Assembly (NCBI GenBank): GCA_904420435.1
Contig: CAJFVK010000008.1
Span: 1 to 36,418 of the forward strand
DNA from: an uncultured Oscillospiraceae bacterium
GTDB taxonomy: Bacteria > Bacillota > Clostridia > Oscillospirales > Oscillospiraceae
Direction: 5' to 3'
Length of the DNA: 36,418 bases
The notes beneath the pieces are model-generated. The model ran no database searches. It was not told the DNA's origin and saw nothing but the letters and a program-made list of their open reading frames with translations. Each line of letters starts with the position of its first letter. Within the stretch, counting starts at the first letter, position 1. Positions 7,455-15,875 of the stretch are shown here, in pieces. Both the position numbers and the translations under genes were made by a program.

Positions 7455-8090
7455 TTACATGGTGCCGAAGATCCGGTCCCCCGCATCCCCCAGGCCGGGG
7501 ACGATATAGCCCCGCTCGTTCAGGCGGTCGTCCACCGCGCCGCAGTAGATGGGCACATCCGGGTGCTCCGTCTGGATGCGCTGGACGCCCTCCGGGGCGG
7601 CCAGGAGCACCATGAGCTTGATGCGCTTGCAGCCGAAGTCCTTCATAAAGCCGATGGCCGCGGCGGCGCTACCTCCGGTGGCCAGCATGGGGTCTACGAT
7701 CAGCACGTCCCGCTGGGCAATATCCTTGGGCATCTTGCAGAAGTACTTCACCGGCTCCAGGGTTTCCTCGTCCCGGTAGAGGCCGATGTGCCCCACACGG
7801 GCGGAGGGGACCATCCGCAGCACCCCGTCCACCAGGCCAAGGCCCGCCCGCAGGATGGGCACCACGGCAAATTTCTTCCCCATCAGGGTGGGGGCGGTGG
7901 TCTTGCAGATGGGGGTCTCCACCTCACGCTCCGTCAGGGGCAGGTCCCGGGTGGCCTCATAGGTCAGGAGCATGCCGATCTCGCTGACCAGCTCCCGGAA
8001 GTCCTTGGTGGAGGTGTTCTTGTCCCGCAGGATGGTGAGCTTGTGGGCCAGCAGCGGATGGCTGACAACGTGCAGGGTATCTTTTTTCAT
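7455..8090 (-). CDS. upp: Uracil phosphoribosyltransferase
   Basis: A 211-residue protein, the normal length for Upp, which joins uracil and PRPP to form UMP in pyrimidine salvage. The PRPP-binding loop is [11 protein letters not shown] (about residues 132-142). The C-terminal uracil-binding motif [12 protein letters not shown] is present (about 199-210). The N-terminus ([18 protein letters not shown]) is typical. GGGAGGA lies seven bases before the ATG. It is the last gene of the tsaE-tsaB-membrane protein-upp set, 27 bases after the zinc-ribbon gene, and is followed by a GC hairpin. Confidence 0.96.
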   Translation of the reverse strand: MKKDTLHVVSHPLLAHKLTILRDKNTSTKDFRELVSEIGMLLTYEATRDLPLTEREVETPICKTTAPTLMGKKFAVVPILRAGLGLVDGVLRMVPSARVGHIGLYRDEETLEPVKYFCKMPKDIAQRDVLIVDPMLATGGSAAAAIGFMKDFGCKRIKLMVLLAAPEGVQRIQTEHPDVPIYCGAVDDRLNERGYIVPGLGDAGDRIFGTM

Positions 8091-8117
8091 GGCAGCGTCC
8101 TCCCAATCTCTCGCATG

Positions 8118-8393
8118 TTACGATTTCTTGCCTGTTTTTGTTTTTAACGGCTCCAGCTCCGCCCCGCAGTAGGGGCAGCAGGTGATGTCATAGGGAACCC
8201 GGTCAGAGATGTGCCGGCCGCAGCTGGGGCAGCGGAATTTGACAGCGTGGACACCCACCCCGGCCAGCATCAGGATAAGGCCGAAAATGCTGACGGCGTT
8301 CCAGCCCCGGTGGACGCAGAACGCCACAAGAAGGGCAAGGGCGCCGGCGACCTCCACGCAGTTGGCAATGATGCGCCATTTTCTGCAGCTCAT
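8118..8393 (-). CDS. Small membrane protein with C-terminal zinc ribbon
   Basis: A 91-residue protein with two likely membrane helices (about residues 15-28 and 33-50). A zinc-ribbon pattern follows, CPSCGRH (from residue 55) and CCPYCGAEL (from about 72), four cysteines able to hold one zinc. The function is unknown; the fold resembles short zinc-ribbon domains often attached to membrane anchors. AGGAGG lies seven bases before the ATG. It starts 13 bases after tsaB and ends 27 bases before upp, so it is surely co-transcribed, though no functional link with tRNA modification or uracil salvage is evident. Confidence 0.8.
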   Translation of the reverse strand: MSCRKWRIIANCVEVAGALALLVAFCVHRGWNAVSIFGLILMLAGVGVHAVKFRCPSCGRHISDRVPYDITCCPYCGAELEPLKTKTGKKS

Positions 8394-8406
8394 AAGCGAC
8401 CTCCTC

Positions 8407-9123
8407 TTACGCAGGGTCCTGTGTCTGCCGCTGCAATCTTTCCAGCCGCTCCCGCTCCGCCTGGCTCAGGCGGAGGTAGACCGGGAGGAGCTCCTGGGCC
8501 GTGACCGTCTCCCCCCGGAGGACCATGGCCTCTCCCACCAGACCCACCCCTACGGCGCTCTGGAGCCGCAGGTGGGCGGGGGCCAGGCGGCAGGCGAAAC
8601 CCCGGTCCGCCAGGTAGCGGAAGCACAGCTCCGCCCCGTCGCCCACGATGGTGTAGGTTGTTTCTGCCTCCAGCTCCCGCTCCAGCTCCGTCAGGGCGAT
8701 GGCCCGGTCCGGGGCCAGGCGGGTGAGGATGCCATCCCCGCCGGAGAAAATGGCGTTGTAGATCTGTTGGCGCCGGGCGTCCATGGCGCAGAGGATGGGC
8801 CCTTGAATGTGGGTCAGGGGGGCCGCCATGGCCTCCAGGGTGGAAACCGCCGCGCAGGGGAGGTCCGCCGCCCAGGCCAGTCCCTTCACCGCCGCCACAC
8901 CGATCCGCAGTCCGGTAAAGGAGCCAGGTCCCGCCGCCACGGCGATGGCGTCCATGTCCCGGAGGGACAGCTCGCTGTTGCGCAGCATGTCCTCCACCAT
9001 GGGCATCAAGGTCCGGCTGTGGGTCAGGGCAGTGGCCTGAAAGGCCATGGCCACCGGCGCGCCGTCACGGATGACGGCGCAGGATGCGGCCTTGGCCGAG
9101 CTTTCTATCGCAAGTATCGTCAT
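8407..9123 (-). CDS. tsaB: tRNA threonylcarbamoyladenosine biosynthesis protein TsaB
   Basis: A 238-residue protein of the ASKHA fold, beginning MTILAIESSAK as TsaB proteins do, with the conserved AAGPGSFTGLRIG motif at residues 64-75. TsaB has no catalytic activity of its own. It pairs with TsaD and TsaE in forming the t6A base at position 37 of ANN-decoding tRNAs. The long frame extending upstream to 9864 is not the gene: ATG 9123 has GGAGG about nine bases upstream and lies one base after the tsaE stop. tsaD is not in the window. Confidence 0.95.
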   Translation of the reverse strand: MTILAIESSAKAASCAVIRDGAPVAMAFQATALTHSRTLMPMVEDMLRNSELSLRDMDAIAVAAGPGSFTGLRIGVAAVKGLAWAADLPCAAVSTLEAMAAPLTHIQGPILCAMDARRQQIYNAIFSGGDGILTRLAPDRAIALTELERELEAETTYTIVGDGAELCFRYLADRGFACRLAPAHLRLQSAVGVGLVGEAMVLRGETVTAQELLPVYLRLSQAERERLERLQRQTQDPA

Positions 9124-9124
9124 G

Positions 9125-9598
9125 TCAGCGCTCCTCCGCCTTTCCTGTTTCCTGCCCGCCCGATGGCAGACGGGGGACTGCAATGGTGATGATCCGCCCC
9201 TCTTCCTCCTCCGGATGGCGGCGGATGGAAACACGGATGCTCTCCGCCGGCAGGGCGGAGGCCACCTGCTCGCTCCACTCCACCGCGCAGACGCCTCCCC
9301 GATCCAGGTAGTCCTCCCAGCCAATGTCGAAGAGTTCCTCCGGGCCGGAGAGGCGGTACATGTCAAAGTGGAAGAGGGGGAGCCGCCCCCCGGGATACTC
9401 GTTGACGATATTAAAGGTGGGGCTGGATACCCGGCCGGCGCAGCCCAGCCCCCGGGCCAGCCCCCGGGTGAAGGCCGTCTTCCCGGCGCCCAGATCGCCG
9501 AAGTAGGCCACCACATCCCCCGGCTCCAGCAGCGTAGCCAGCCGCTCTCCCAGGGACTCGGTTTCCGCAGGGCTGTGGGTGATATATTCCTTTTCCAT
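9125..9598 (-). CDS. tsaE: tRNA threonylcarbamoyladenosine biosynthesis ATPase TsaE
   Basis: A 157-residue P-loop protein with Walker A GDLGAGKT (residues 34-41), the SSPTF switch (58-62), HFDMYRL (77-83) and VEWSE (106-110), all diagnostic of TsaE. It hydrolyses ATP to reset the TsaB-TsaD complex during t6A synthesis. The start has AGAGAGG six bases upstream. It is the first gene of a four-gene operon and its stop is one base from the tsaB start, implying coupled translation. Confidence 0.95.
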   Translation of the reverse strand: MEKEYITHSPAETESLGERLATLLEPGDVVAYFGDLGAGKTAFTRGLARGLGCAGRVSSPTFNIVNEYPGGRLPLFHFDMYRLSGPEELFDIGWEDYLDRGGVCAVEWSEQVASALPAESIRVSIRRHPEEEEGRIITIAVPRLPSGGQETGKAEER

Positions 9599-9629
9599 GG
9601 AAAACCTCTCTGCTCTGTTCTGATTTCAA

Positions 9630-9658
9630 AGTATAGCACAATCCGGAGGGTGTGAAAA
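9630..9658 (-). promoter_or_regulatory. Promoter of the tsaE operon
   Basis: Minus strand TTTTCA (9653-9658) and TATACT (9630-9635), spacing 17; the -10 is preceded by TGC (extended -10). It lies 31 bases before tsaE and is divergent from the promoter at 9748. Confidence 0.65.
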
Positions 9659-9747
9659 GAGGAAAAGCGAAAATGGGGGAACTTCCGCCCTTTTGGCCGC
9701 GCCGCCCGGAGGGAGGAAAAGCGGCGCGGGGGAGATGGGAAAGGAGG

Positions 9748-9776
9748 TTTACAGGCCGCCCGCCCTGTGGTACAAT
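9748..9776 (+). promoter_or_regulatory. Promoter of the FtsW/RodA gene
   Basis: TTTACA (9748-9753), 17-base spacer, TACAAT (9771-9776). It lies about 65 bases before the GTG start. Confidence 0.78.
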
Positions 9777-9842
9777 AATAAAACCCGCCGGCGGCCCCGT
9801 TTCCGGGACGCAGGGGCGATTTCAAAAAAGGAGTTTCCAAGC

Positions 9843-10991
9843 GTGCGCTCACTGACCGGAGCAATTCAATATGTCTGGCGGAAGATGGACCCGGTGCTTC
9901 TGGGGCTCATCCTGGCCGCCACCGGCTACGGCGTGGTGCTGGTGGCCAGCGCCACCAACTACACCGGCTCAAGCCGCAATGTGATCGTCCAGGCGGCCGC
10001 CGCCGTCCTGGGAATCTTTGCCTACGCTTTTTTTTCCGTGGTGGATGTGGAGCACTTCTCGGAGAAGTGGAAGTGGTTCCTGGCCTTCAACATCGGCTTC
10101 ATCCTCCTGCTGATGACGCCCCTTGGCATGGAGGAGAACGGCAACCGCTCCTGGCTCTACACCCGGGGCATGCCCACCAGCATCCAGCCGGCGGAGATCG
10201 TCAAGCTGACCTTCACTGTGCTGCTGGCCAAGCAGATGGCCTGGTTCCGGGAGAACCGGAAGATGCGGGGGCTGGACTCCCTGCTCTGGCCGGCGGCCCA
10301 CGCCGGCTTCATGTTCGCGCTGATCTTCGTGGTGTCCAGCGACGTGGGCAGCGGTATGGTCTATCTGGTGATCTATGTGGGCATGGCCTTCGCCGCCGGT
10401 CTCCCCTGGTACTGGTTCGCCATCGGCACCGGCGTTCTGGGAATCGGGATTACGGCGCTGGTGGTGCTGGATAAGGTGCCCACCTATATGATGGAACGGT
10501 TTATCGTCATCTTTGACCACAGCTACAGTCCCCAGGGGGTGGGCTGGCAGCAGACCCGCGGCCTGATGGCTTTGGGCAGCGGCGGGATTTTCGGGCAGGG
10601 TCTCTTCAACGGGATCCAGACCCAGTCCCTGGATCCGTCCTCCCTCCCGGAGCGGGAGACGGACTTCATCTTCTGCGTGGCGGGGGAGGAGCTGGGGCTG
10701 ATCGGCTGCCTGGCGATCATCCTGCTGGAGACCCTGATTATCTACCGCTGCTTCCAGACCGCCCGGATTGCCAGGAGCAGCATGGAGTCCCTGGTCTGTG
10801 TGGGATTTGCCACCATGCTCATGTTCCAGACCATTGAGAACATCGGCATGTGCCTCTTTGTGATGCCGGTGATCGGCCTGACCCTGCCCTTTTTCAGCTA
10901 CGGGGGCAGCTCTATCGTCACCCTCTTTGCCGCCATGGGCATTGTGTCGGGCATCCGAAAACGGATTCTCCCGGAGTGGCTGCGCAATTAG
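9843..10991 (+). CDS. FtsW/RodA/SpoVE-type peptidoglycan glycosyltransferase
   Basis: A 382-residue polytopic membrane protein of the SEDS family, which polymerises lipid II with a partner class B PBP. Signature segments are present: NRSWL after the second helices, QQTRGLMALGSGGIFGQG in the large extracellular loop, LPERETDFIF with the catalytic-type aspartate, and FFSYGGSS near the C-terminus. I count about ten hydrophobic helices. The GTG at 9843 is chosen because AAGGAG lies nine bases upstream; the longer frame from 9693 overlaps the promoter. No partner PBP is adjacent, so I cannot tell an elongation (RodA) from a division (FtsW) or sporulation (SpoVE) role. It is monocistronic, between its own promoter and a strong terminator. 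Confidence 0.92.
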   Translation: MRSLTGAIQYVWRKMDPVLLGLILAATGYGVVLVASATNYTGSSRNVIVQAAAAVLGIFAYAFFSVVDVEHFSEKWKWFLAFNIGFILLLMTPLGMEENGNRSWLYTRGMPTSIQPAEIVKLTFTVLLAKQMAWFRENRKMRGLDSLLWPAAHAGFMFALIFVVSSDVGSGMVYLVIYVGMAFAAGLPWYWFAIGTGVLGIGITALVVLDKVPTYMMERFIVIFDHSYSPQGVGWQQTRGLMALGSGGIFGQGLFNGIQTQSLDPSSLPERETDFIFCVAGEELGLIGCLAIILLETLIIYRCFQTARIARSSMESLVCVGFATMLMFQTIENIGMCLFVMPVIGLTLPFFSYGGSSIVTLFAAMGIVSGIRKRILPEWLRN

Positions 10992-11018
10992 CCCGGGCAG
11001 GCAGCCCAGACAAAAATT

Positions 11019-11064
11019 GAAGAAGACGGCCCGCCTGGTTTTAGCCAGGCGGGCCGTCTTCTTC
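11019..11064. terminator. Bidirectional terminator between the SEDS gene and dapH
   Basis: A perfect 20-bp stem (11019-11038 with 11045-11064) and a six-base loop. It has a TTTTT stretch at 11070 on the plus side and AATTTTTG on the minus side. It serves convergent transcripts from both genes. Confidence 0.93.
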
Positions 11065-11093
11065 TGTACTTTTTCTTATGAAGCAAATCTACC

Positions 11094-11792
11094 TTATAGG
11101 TTGCGCAGAGAGTCCTCCAGGGCAGTCTTTATGGTGGTCTTCTCGTCCTTCATCTTGATCACCCGGGCGGGGCAGCCCGCCACCACGGCGTTCTCCGGCA
11201 CGTCCTGGGTCACCACCGCCCCGGCGGCCACCACCGCGCCCTTCCCGATGCGGACCCCCTCGATCACCACCGCGTTGGCGCCGATGAGCACGTCGTCCTC
11301 CACGATCACCGGCGTGGCGCTGGCGGGCTCGATCACGCCGGCCAGCACGGCGCCGGCGCCGATGTGGCAGTGGTCGCCCACCGTGGCCCGGCCGCCCAGG
11401 ACGGCCCCCATGTCGATCATGGTGCCCCGGCCCACCACCGCGCCGATGTTGATGATGGCCCCCATCATGATCACCGCCGCGTCGCCGATGGACACCTGCT
11501 CCCGGATGATGGCGCCGGGCTCAATCCGGGCGTTGATCCCCTTCAGGTCCAGCAGGGGAATGGCGCTGTTGCGCCGGTCGTTCTCCACCACCAGGTCCGC
11601 AATGCTGCCGGCGTTGGCGGTAAGGATCGGCTCCAGCTCCCTCCAGTCACCGAAGACGATCTTGCTCCTTCCGCCCCCAAACACCTTGGCGGTTCCGTAG
11701 TCGATGGGGGAGCGCTCGTTCACATAGACCTTCACCGGGGTCTTTTTCTCCGCGTTGGCAATGTGGGCAATGAGTTCCTGGGCTGTCATCAT
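11094..11792 (-). CDS. dapH: Tetrahydrodipicolinate N-acetyltransferase
   Basis: A 232-residue left-handed beta-helix acyltransferase. Hexapeptide repeats (for example [29 protein letters not shown]) run from about residue 95 to 205, and the N-terminal domain ([19 protein letters not shown]) is typical of DapH. It transfers acetyl from acetyl-CoA to tetrahydrodipicolinate, committing lysine/diaminopimelate synthesis to the acetylase branch. Two adjacent ATGs exist (11792 and 11789); GGAGG is 12 bases from the first, so the first is preferred. It is last in dapA-dapB-dapH, five bases after dapB. Confidence 0.94.
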   Translation of the reverse strand: MMTAQELIAHIANAEKKTPVKVYVNERSPIDYGTAKVFGGGRSKIVFGDWRELEPILTANAGSIADLVVENDRRNSAIPLLDLKGINARIEPGAIIREQVSIGDAAVIMMGAIINIGAVVGRGTMIDMGAVLGGRATVGDHCHIGAGAVLAGVIEPASATPVIVEDDVLIGANAVVIEGVRIGKGAVVAAGAVVTQDVPENAVVAGCPARVIKMKDEKTTIKTALEDSLRNL

Positions 11793-11797
11793 GGTAC

Positions 11798-12520
11798 TTA
11801 CTTTCCTCCAAACAAAATATCCTGCAGCTGGTAGTGGCCCTTGGGCATATGGATCAGCTTCCGGGCCACATACAGCGCGCCGTTGACAAAAATCTGCCGG
11901 GAGCCGGCCTTGTGGGTGATCTCCAGCACCTCGTCCACGCCGAAGAAGCTCACCGTGTGCTCTCCCGCCACGGTGCCGCCCCGGATGGCGTGGATGCCGA
12001 TCTCGTTCTTCTCCCGCTTGCCGCAGATCCCCTGCCGCCCGTAGACGGGCTTCATCTGGTGCCTGGGATCGATGGCGTCCAGCAGGAGCTTGGCGGTTCC
12101 GCTGGGGGCGTCCACCTTCTGGTTGTGGTGGGTTTCCACAATTTCAATGTCAAAGTCCGGCTTCAGCACATCGCTGATCTGCTCCAGCACCTGGCGGAAC
12201 ACGGCGATCCCGATGGAGTAGTTGGCGCTGTGGAGCACCGGGATCAGCTGCCCCAGCCGGTGGAAGACCTCCAGATCGTTGGGGGTATAGCCGGTGGTAC
12301 CGCTGAGCAGGGGAGTGGATGTGCGGCGGGCGTAGTCCGCCACCCGGGAGAGGGCGGCGGGGCTGGAGAAATCCATCACCACGTCCGCCTTCAGGTCGGC
12401 CTTTTCCAGGGCGGCCGTGTTGTTCTCATCGAAAACCCCCGCCACTTCATCCCCCGCAGCGACAGCGGTCTGCTCAATGAGGCGGCCCATGCGGCCGTGT
12501 CCAATCAGTACGATCTTCAT
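11798..12520 (-). CDS. dapB: 4-hydroxy-tetrahydrodipicolinate reductase
   Basis: A 240-residue protein with the dinucleotide motif GHGRMG (7-12) and the family signature HHNQK...DAPSGTA (131-143), containing the catalytic H131/H132 and K135. It reduces the DapA product with NAD(P)H in diaminopimelate/lysine synthesis. Its ATG overlaps the dapA stop by four bases (12517-12520), so translation is coupled. The longer upstream frame is the dapA gene read in another frame. The protein is somewhat shorter than the ~265-residue enterobacterial form, as is usual in Clostridia. Confidence 0.96.
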   Translation of the reverse strand: MKIVLIGHGRMGRLIEQTAVAAGDEVAGVFDENNTAALEKADLKADVVMDFSSPAALSRVADYARRTSTPLLSGTTGYTPNDLEVFHRLGQLIPVLHSANYSIGIAVFRQVLEQISDVLKPDFDIEIVETHHNQKVDAPSGTAKLLLDAIDPRHQMKPVYGRQGICGKREKNEIGIHAIRGGTVAGEHTVSFFGVDEVLEITHKAGSRQIFVNGALYVARKLIHMPKGHYQLQDILFGGK

Positions 12521-13410
12521 GCCAGCAGCCCAGCCTCCTCCATCAGCTTCTCCAGGGCCGCCTGGTGGGCGGCGTCCATCTCGCACAGGGGCAGGCGGAA
12601 GGGCCCGGCCTCCATACCCATCCGGTTCATGGCGGTCTTCACGGGGATGGGGTTCACCTCCATAAAGAGGCCGTTCATCAGGGGAAGATAGCGCAGCGCC
12701 GCGTCCACGGCGGCCTTCCGGTCCCCCTCCAGGAAGTTCATCACCATGTCGTGGCACTGGCGGGGCATGATGTTGGCCCACACGGAGATGATGCCGCTGC
12801 CGCCGATGGAGAGGAGGGGGATGGTGATGTCGTCGTTGCCGCTCCAGAGGGCGAAATCGTCCCCCACCAGGTGGGCGATCTTCATGGCGTAGGACATATC
12901 GCCGCTGGCCTCCTTGATGCCGGCGATGTTGGGGTGGCTGTGGAGCCGCTCCAGAACCTCCACGGAGATGGAGCAGCCGGTCCGGCCGGGCACGTTGTAG
13001 AGGATGGCGGGGAGATCCACCTGGTCGGCCACAGTGGCAAAGTGGCGGTACATCCCCTCTGCGTTGGCCTTGTTGTAGTAGGGGGAGATCAGGAGCAGCC
13101 CGTCGGCCCCCAGGGCCTGGGCCCGCCGGCTCTTCTCCAGCATGGTTTCCGTGCAGTTGGAGCCGGTGCCGGCGATCACGGGGACACGGCCCGCCGCCGT
13201 TTCCACCACGCAGCGGAGCACCGCGTCATCCTCCTCGTGGGTCATGGTGGAGGACTCGCCCGTGGTGCCCAGGGCCAGGATGCCGTCGGTCTTGTTCTCA
13301 ATGTGCCACTCCACCCACTGGCGCAGGCGCTCGAAATTGACGCTCCCGTCCTGGTGGAAGGGGGTCACCAGGGCCACGATGGAACCTCTCAGTCCCTGCA
13401 GCTTGTTCAT
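12517..13410 (-). CDS. dapA: 4-hydroxy-tetrahydrodipicolinate synthase
   Basis: A 297-residue TIM-barrel aldolase with every active-site element of DapA: the GTTGESST loop (T49, T50), YYNK (111-114), Y138 in YNVPGRTG with R143, and Schiff-base K166 in GIKEASG. It condenses pyruvate with aspartate semialdehyde, the first committed step of lysine synthesis. AGGAGG lies upstream of ATG 13410. It is the first gene of the operon and sits behind a lysine riboswitch and terminator, so lysine should switch off the whole set. Confidence 0.97.
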   Translation of the reverse strand: MNKLQGLRGSIVALVTPFHQDGSVNFERLRQWVEWHIENKTDGILALGTTGESSTMTHEEDDAVLRCVVETAAGRVPVIAGTGSNCTETMLEKSRRAQALGADGLLLISPYYNKANAEGMYRHFATVADQVDLPAILYNVPGRTGCSISVEVLERLHSHPNIAGIKEASGDMSYAMKIAHLVGDDFALWSGNDDITIPLLSIGGSGIISVWANIMPRQCHDMVMNFLEGDRKAAVDAALRYLPLMNGLFMEVNPIPVKTAMNRMGMEAGPFRLPLCEMDAAHQAALEKLMEEAGLLA

Positions 13411-13446
13411 ACTTGTTTTCCTCCTGTCTAAAAATCTGAAAACAAG

Positions 13447-13473
13447 AAAGCCGGTAGGCTCTCTACCGACTTT
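13447..13473 (-). terminator. Expression-platform terminator of the lysine riboswitch
   Basis: 11-bp stem (13463-13473 with 13447-13457, one G-U pair in the minus-strand RNA) with a five-base loop. CTTGTTTT follows. It lies between the lysine aptamer and dapA. Confidence 0.85.
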
Positions 13474-13510
13474 ACACTGCCGCCCCAACGGCTCCATGTG
13501 ACAGTTAGTA

Positions 13511-13668
13511 GATAGCGCAACTGCGGCAAAACTGCCGCAGACAGTGACGGAGATCTTCTCCCCGCCCCCATCTTGCCCACACGCCTGTGTGCAAAATTCG
13601 GCGAAATTGCTTCCGCTGCGTTCCCAGCCCGCCGGCTCCCGCAGCATCGTCGCTCCCGCGCCTCTATC
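13511..13668 (-). ncRNA. Lysine riboswitch (L box) upstream of dapA
   Basis: The minus-strand leader begins GATAGAGGCGCG (complement of 13657-13668) and closes with GCGCTATC (13511-13518), the paired P1 ends typical of the L box. Inside are the conserved GGAAGC...TCGCCGAA segment, the TTTTGC...GGGCAAGA region and GTCACTGTC. The spacing (about 158 bases) and order match the B. subtilis lysC leader as I recall it. An intrinsic terminator follows. High lysine should stop transcription before dapA. Confidence 0.9.
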
Positions 13669-13680
13669 TTGTTTTGTAAC

Positions 13681-13709
13681 ACAATAGCATAGATTTTTCC
13701 ATCTGGCAA
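13681..13709 (-). promoter_or_regulatory. Promoter of the dapA-dapB-dapH operon
   Basis: Minus strand TTGCCA (13704-13709), spacer 17, TATTGT (13681-13686) preceded by TGC. Transcription should begin just before the riboswitch P1 stem. Confidence 0.8.
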
Positions 13710-13796
13710 GAGGCAAATTGAGAAAAAATTCCGCCCGGTTTCCGGCGGGCGGGGAGGGAGCACCGGAGAAATCTGTCAGAAATCACCGGTTCCACC

Positions 13797-13826
13797 TGTA
13801 CAAAAAAGCCGCCCGCGCGTTATAAT
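13797..13826 (+). promoter_or_regulatory. Promoter of the M20 deacetylase gene
   Basis: A perfect TATAAT at 13821-13826 with TGTACA at 13797-13802, spacing 18. It is divergent from the dapA promoter, with about 90 bases between them. Confidence 0.7.
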
Positions 13827-13897
13827 AGGGCCAACGAAACATCCCGGCGGCCCGGTGCAATGGGCGGAGGTGAAGCCGGGAAGAGGGGAGAGGCTGT

Positions 13898-15013
13898 ATG
13901 CTGGATCGGATCAGACAATACCGCCGGGATCTGCACCAGATTCCGGAGCTGGGGCGGGAGCTTCCGGAAACCCTCCGGTATGTGGAGCATGTACTAAGGC
14001 CCCTGGGCTGCCGGGTGTTTTCTCCTTCGGAGGGGGCGCTGTGCGCCTGGTTTGACGCGGGGAGGGCCCGCACGACAGCCTTCCGGGCGGATATGGACGC
14101 TCTGCCGGTGGAGGAGCACACCGGGGCCTCCTACTGCTCCAGGCATCCGGGGCGGATGCACGCCTGCGGCCACGACGGGCACACGGCGATGGTGCTGGAG
14201 CTTGCCAACAGAATCGCTGACAGGCGAAATAGCTTGACAAGTAATGTGCTCCTGATTTTTCAGCCCGCGGAGGAAACTGACGGCGGTGCCCGGCAGATCT
14301 GCCAGTCCGGCGTGCTGGAGGAGTATCGGGTGAGCCGGATTTTCGGCCTGCACCTCTGGCCCGGCCTGCCGGCGGGGACCCTCTGGACGCGGCCGGGGGC
14401 GATGATGGCCAAAAACAGCGAGGTCAACGTGATCATCTCCGGCCGCAGCATCCACATCACCAAGTACGCCCAGGGGGTGGACGCCCTGGCCATCGGCGCG
14501 GAGGCCCTGGAGCGGATCTACGCCATGGCGGCGGAGGAGCTGCCGCCGGAGGAGCTGCGGGTGCTGCGCTTTGGCCGGATGGTCAGCGGCACCGTCCGCA
14601 ACGCCCTCAGCGCCCGGACAGAGCTCCAGGGGACGCTGCGGGTGTTCTCCATGGACACCTTCAGGTTCCTGACCCGGCGCTGCCGGGAGATCCTGGCGGA
14701 GCTGGAGAACCGGTACGGCTGCAAGGCGGAGGCGCAGTTCAGCGAGGGGTACCCGCCGGTCTGCAACAGCCCGGAGCTGGTGCAGGCGGTGCGGGACTTC
14801 CTGGGGGAGGCGGCGCCGTCCCTTCTCCCTCAGCCGGATTTGACGGCGGAGGACTTCTCCTTTTACCAGCAGCGCCTGCCCGGCCTGTTCTGCTTTTTGG
14901 GAGTGGGGGACACGGCGCCCCTCCACGCGGCGGAGTTCGACTTTGATGAGTCGGTGCTGGAGGCGGGGGTTTCCTACTACGAGCGCCTGCTGGAGCTGCC
15001 GGAAAACGTCTGA
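13898..15013 (+). CDS. M20-family amidohydrolase, possible N-acetyldiaminopimelate deacetylase
   Basis: A 371-residue M20D-type metallo-amidohydrolase. Metal-site motifs are ACGHDGH (89-95), QPAEE (122-126) and GLHLWP (150-155), with a typical C-terminal AEDFSFY segment. The family removes acyl groups from amino acids. Because it diverges from a dapA-dapB-dapH operon that uses acetylated intermediates, I infer it may be the N-acetyl-L,L-diaminopimelate deacetylase (YkuR-type) of that pathway. Sequence alone does not exclude a general N-acyl-amino-acid or hippurate-type hydrolase. ATG 13898 has GGGGAGAGG about six bases upstream. No lysine riboswitch precedes it, so its control differs from the dap operon. 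Confidence 0.82.
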   Translation: MLDRIRQYRRDLHQIPELGRELPETLRYVEHVLRPLGCRVFSPSEGALCAWFDAGRARTTAFRADMDALPVEEHTGASYCSRHPGRMHACGHDGHTAMVLELANRIADRRNSLTSNVLLIFQPAEETDGGARQICQSGVLEEYRVSRIFGLHLWPGLPAGTLWTRPGAMMAKNSEVNVIISGRSIHITKYAQGVDALAIGAEALERIYAMAAEELPPEELRVLRFGRMVSGTVRNALSARTELQGTLRVFSMDTFRFLTRRCREILAELENRYGCKAEAQFSEGYPPVCNSPELVQAVRDFLGEAAPSLLPQPDLTAEDFSFYQQRLPGLFCFLGVGDTAPLHAAEFDFDESVLEAGVSYYERLLELPENV

Positions 15014-15041
15014 ATATCTGTAAAGTAGAAGCGCTATTCAG

Positions 15042-15752
15042 CTATTGAGTAGCCGAGCGGTGGGACGGACTGTTCCCGGCCTGATGCCGGTCCTCCAGCA
15101 GATACCCCACGCCCCGGACGGAGCGGATGGTGATGGGGCAGCCCAGGGAGCGCAGCTTCTGCCGGAGGCGGGCGATATTGGTCCAGACCACATGGATCTC
15201 CGCGTCGGAGTCCCAGCCCCAGATCCGCTCCATCAGCTGCTCTGTGGACAGGGCCGCCCCCCGGGCGCGGAGCAGAAGCTCCATGGTCTGAAATTCCTTC
15301 CGGTTCAGGTAGGCGCTGCGGCGGCCATAGAGGAGGACGCAGGAGCTGGTGTCCAGCGCCAGAGCACCGAAGGACAGGACGTCCGGGACGTAGCTTCCGC
15401 CCCGCCGGAGCATGGCCCGGACCCTGGCCAGGAATTCCGTGGCGGCAAAGGGGATGGACAGGCACTCGTCGGCGCCGCTCTCCAGGGCCTCCACCAGACG
15501 CTCCAGCCCGCCGGAGCAGAGGAGGAAGACCGGCAGGGACAGGCCCTCCGCCCGGAGGCTTCTCAGCACGGAGAGAGCGTCCTCCTCCGGCAGAGCCTCG
15601 CAGAGGATCAGGCCGTCATAGCGCCCCTCCGCGCAGTAGTCCCGGACGTCCTGGCAGCCCTCCAGCAGGTCCACCGCATACTTCTGCCGCTCCAAAAGAG
15701 CCTTCAAACCGGCAGCCATGTGCTGCCGGCAGTCCGCAATCAGCAATTTCAT
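15042..15752 (-). CDS. Orphan OmpR-family regulator with degenerate (pseudo-) receiver
   Basis: A 236-residue protein with a receiver-like N-terminal domain (1-115) and an intact winged-helix DNA-binding domain (about 130-225, ending SVRGVGYLL). Compared with the neighbouring regulator at 16151, the phosphorylated aspartate is replaced by Cys51 (LILCEALP instead of LILDVMLP). The switch threonine is replaced (LLCSGG) and the conserved lysine is Ile100 (LSIPF instead of LTKPF). Only D7 of the acidic pair is kept. Phosphorylation therefore seems impossible in the usual way. No kinase gene accompanies it. GGGAGGA lies upstream of ATG 15752; the longer frame to 16049 lacks support. It diverges from an RR/HK pair across 398 bp and may regulate that pair. 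Confidence 0.88.
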   Translation of the reverse strand: MKLLIADCRQHMAAGLKALLERQKYAVDLLEGCQDVRDYCAEGRYDGLILCEALPEEDALSVLRSLRAEGLSLPVFLLCSGGLERLVEALESGADECLSIPFAATEFLARVRAMLRRGGSYVPDVLSFGALALDTSSCVLLYGRRSAYLNRKEFQTMELLLRARGAALSTEQLMERIWGWDSDAEIHVVWTNIARLRQKLRSLGCPITIRSVRGVGYLLEDRHQAGNSPSHRSATQ

Positions 15753-15834
15753 GTCGTATCCTCCCGGGGTCAGGTCCCTCTTGCGGCGATTGGCACAGGT
15801 ATTGGTTAGAGAGTGTAGCGCATGGTTTTGAATA

Positions 15835-15875
15835 GTTTGTAAACAAAGGAAAAATGTTTTATGATCGTTTACAAA
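15835..15875. promoter_or_regulatory. Inverted repeat in the divergent regulator intergenic region
   Basis: TTTGTAAAC (15836-15844) and its complement GTTTACAAA (15867-15875) are separated by 22 bases, about two helical turns centre to centre. They lie about 85-125 bases upstream of the pseudo-receiver regulator. Candidate operator for one of the two regulators. The rest of the 15753-16150 gap contains no gene. Confidence 0.5.

Noticed and set aside
9124-9864. Long upstream extension of tsaB to 9864
   Set aside because: It runs through tsaE in another frame and past the promoters; the ATG at 9123 has the ribosome site and the family N-terminus.
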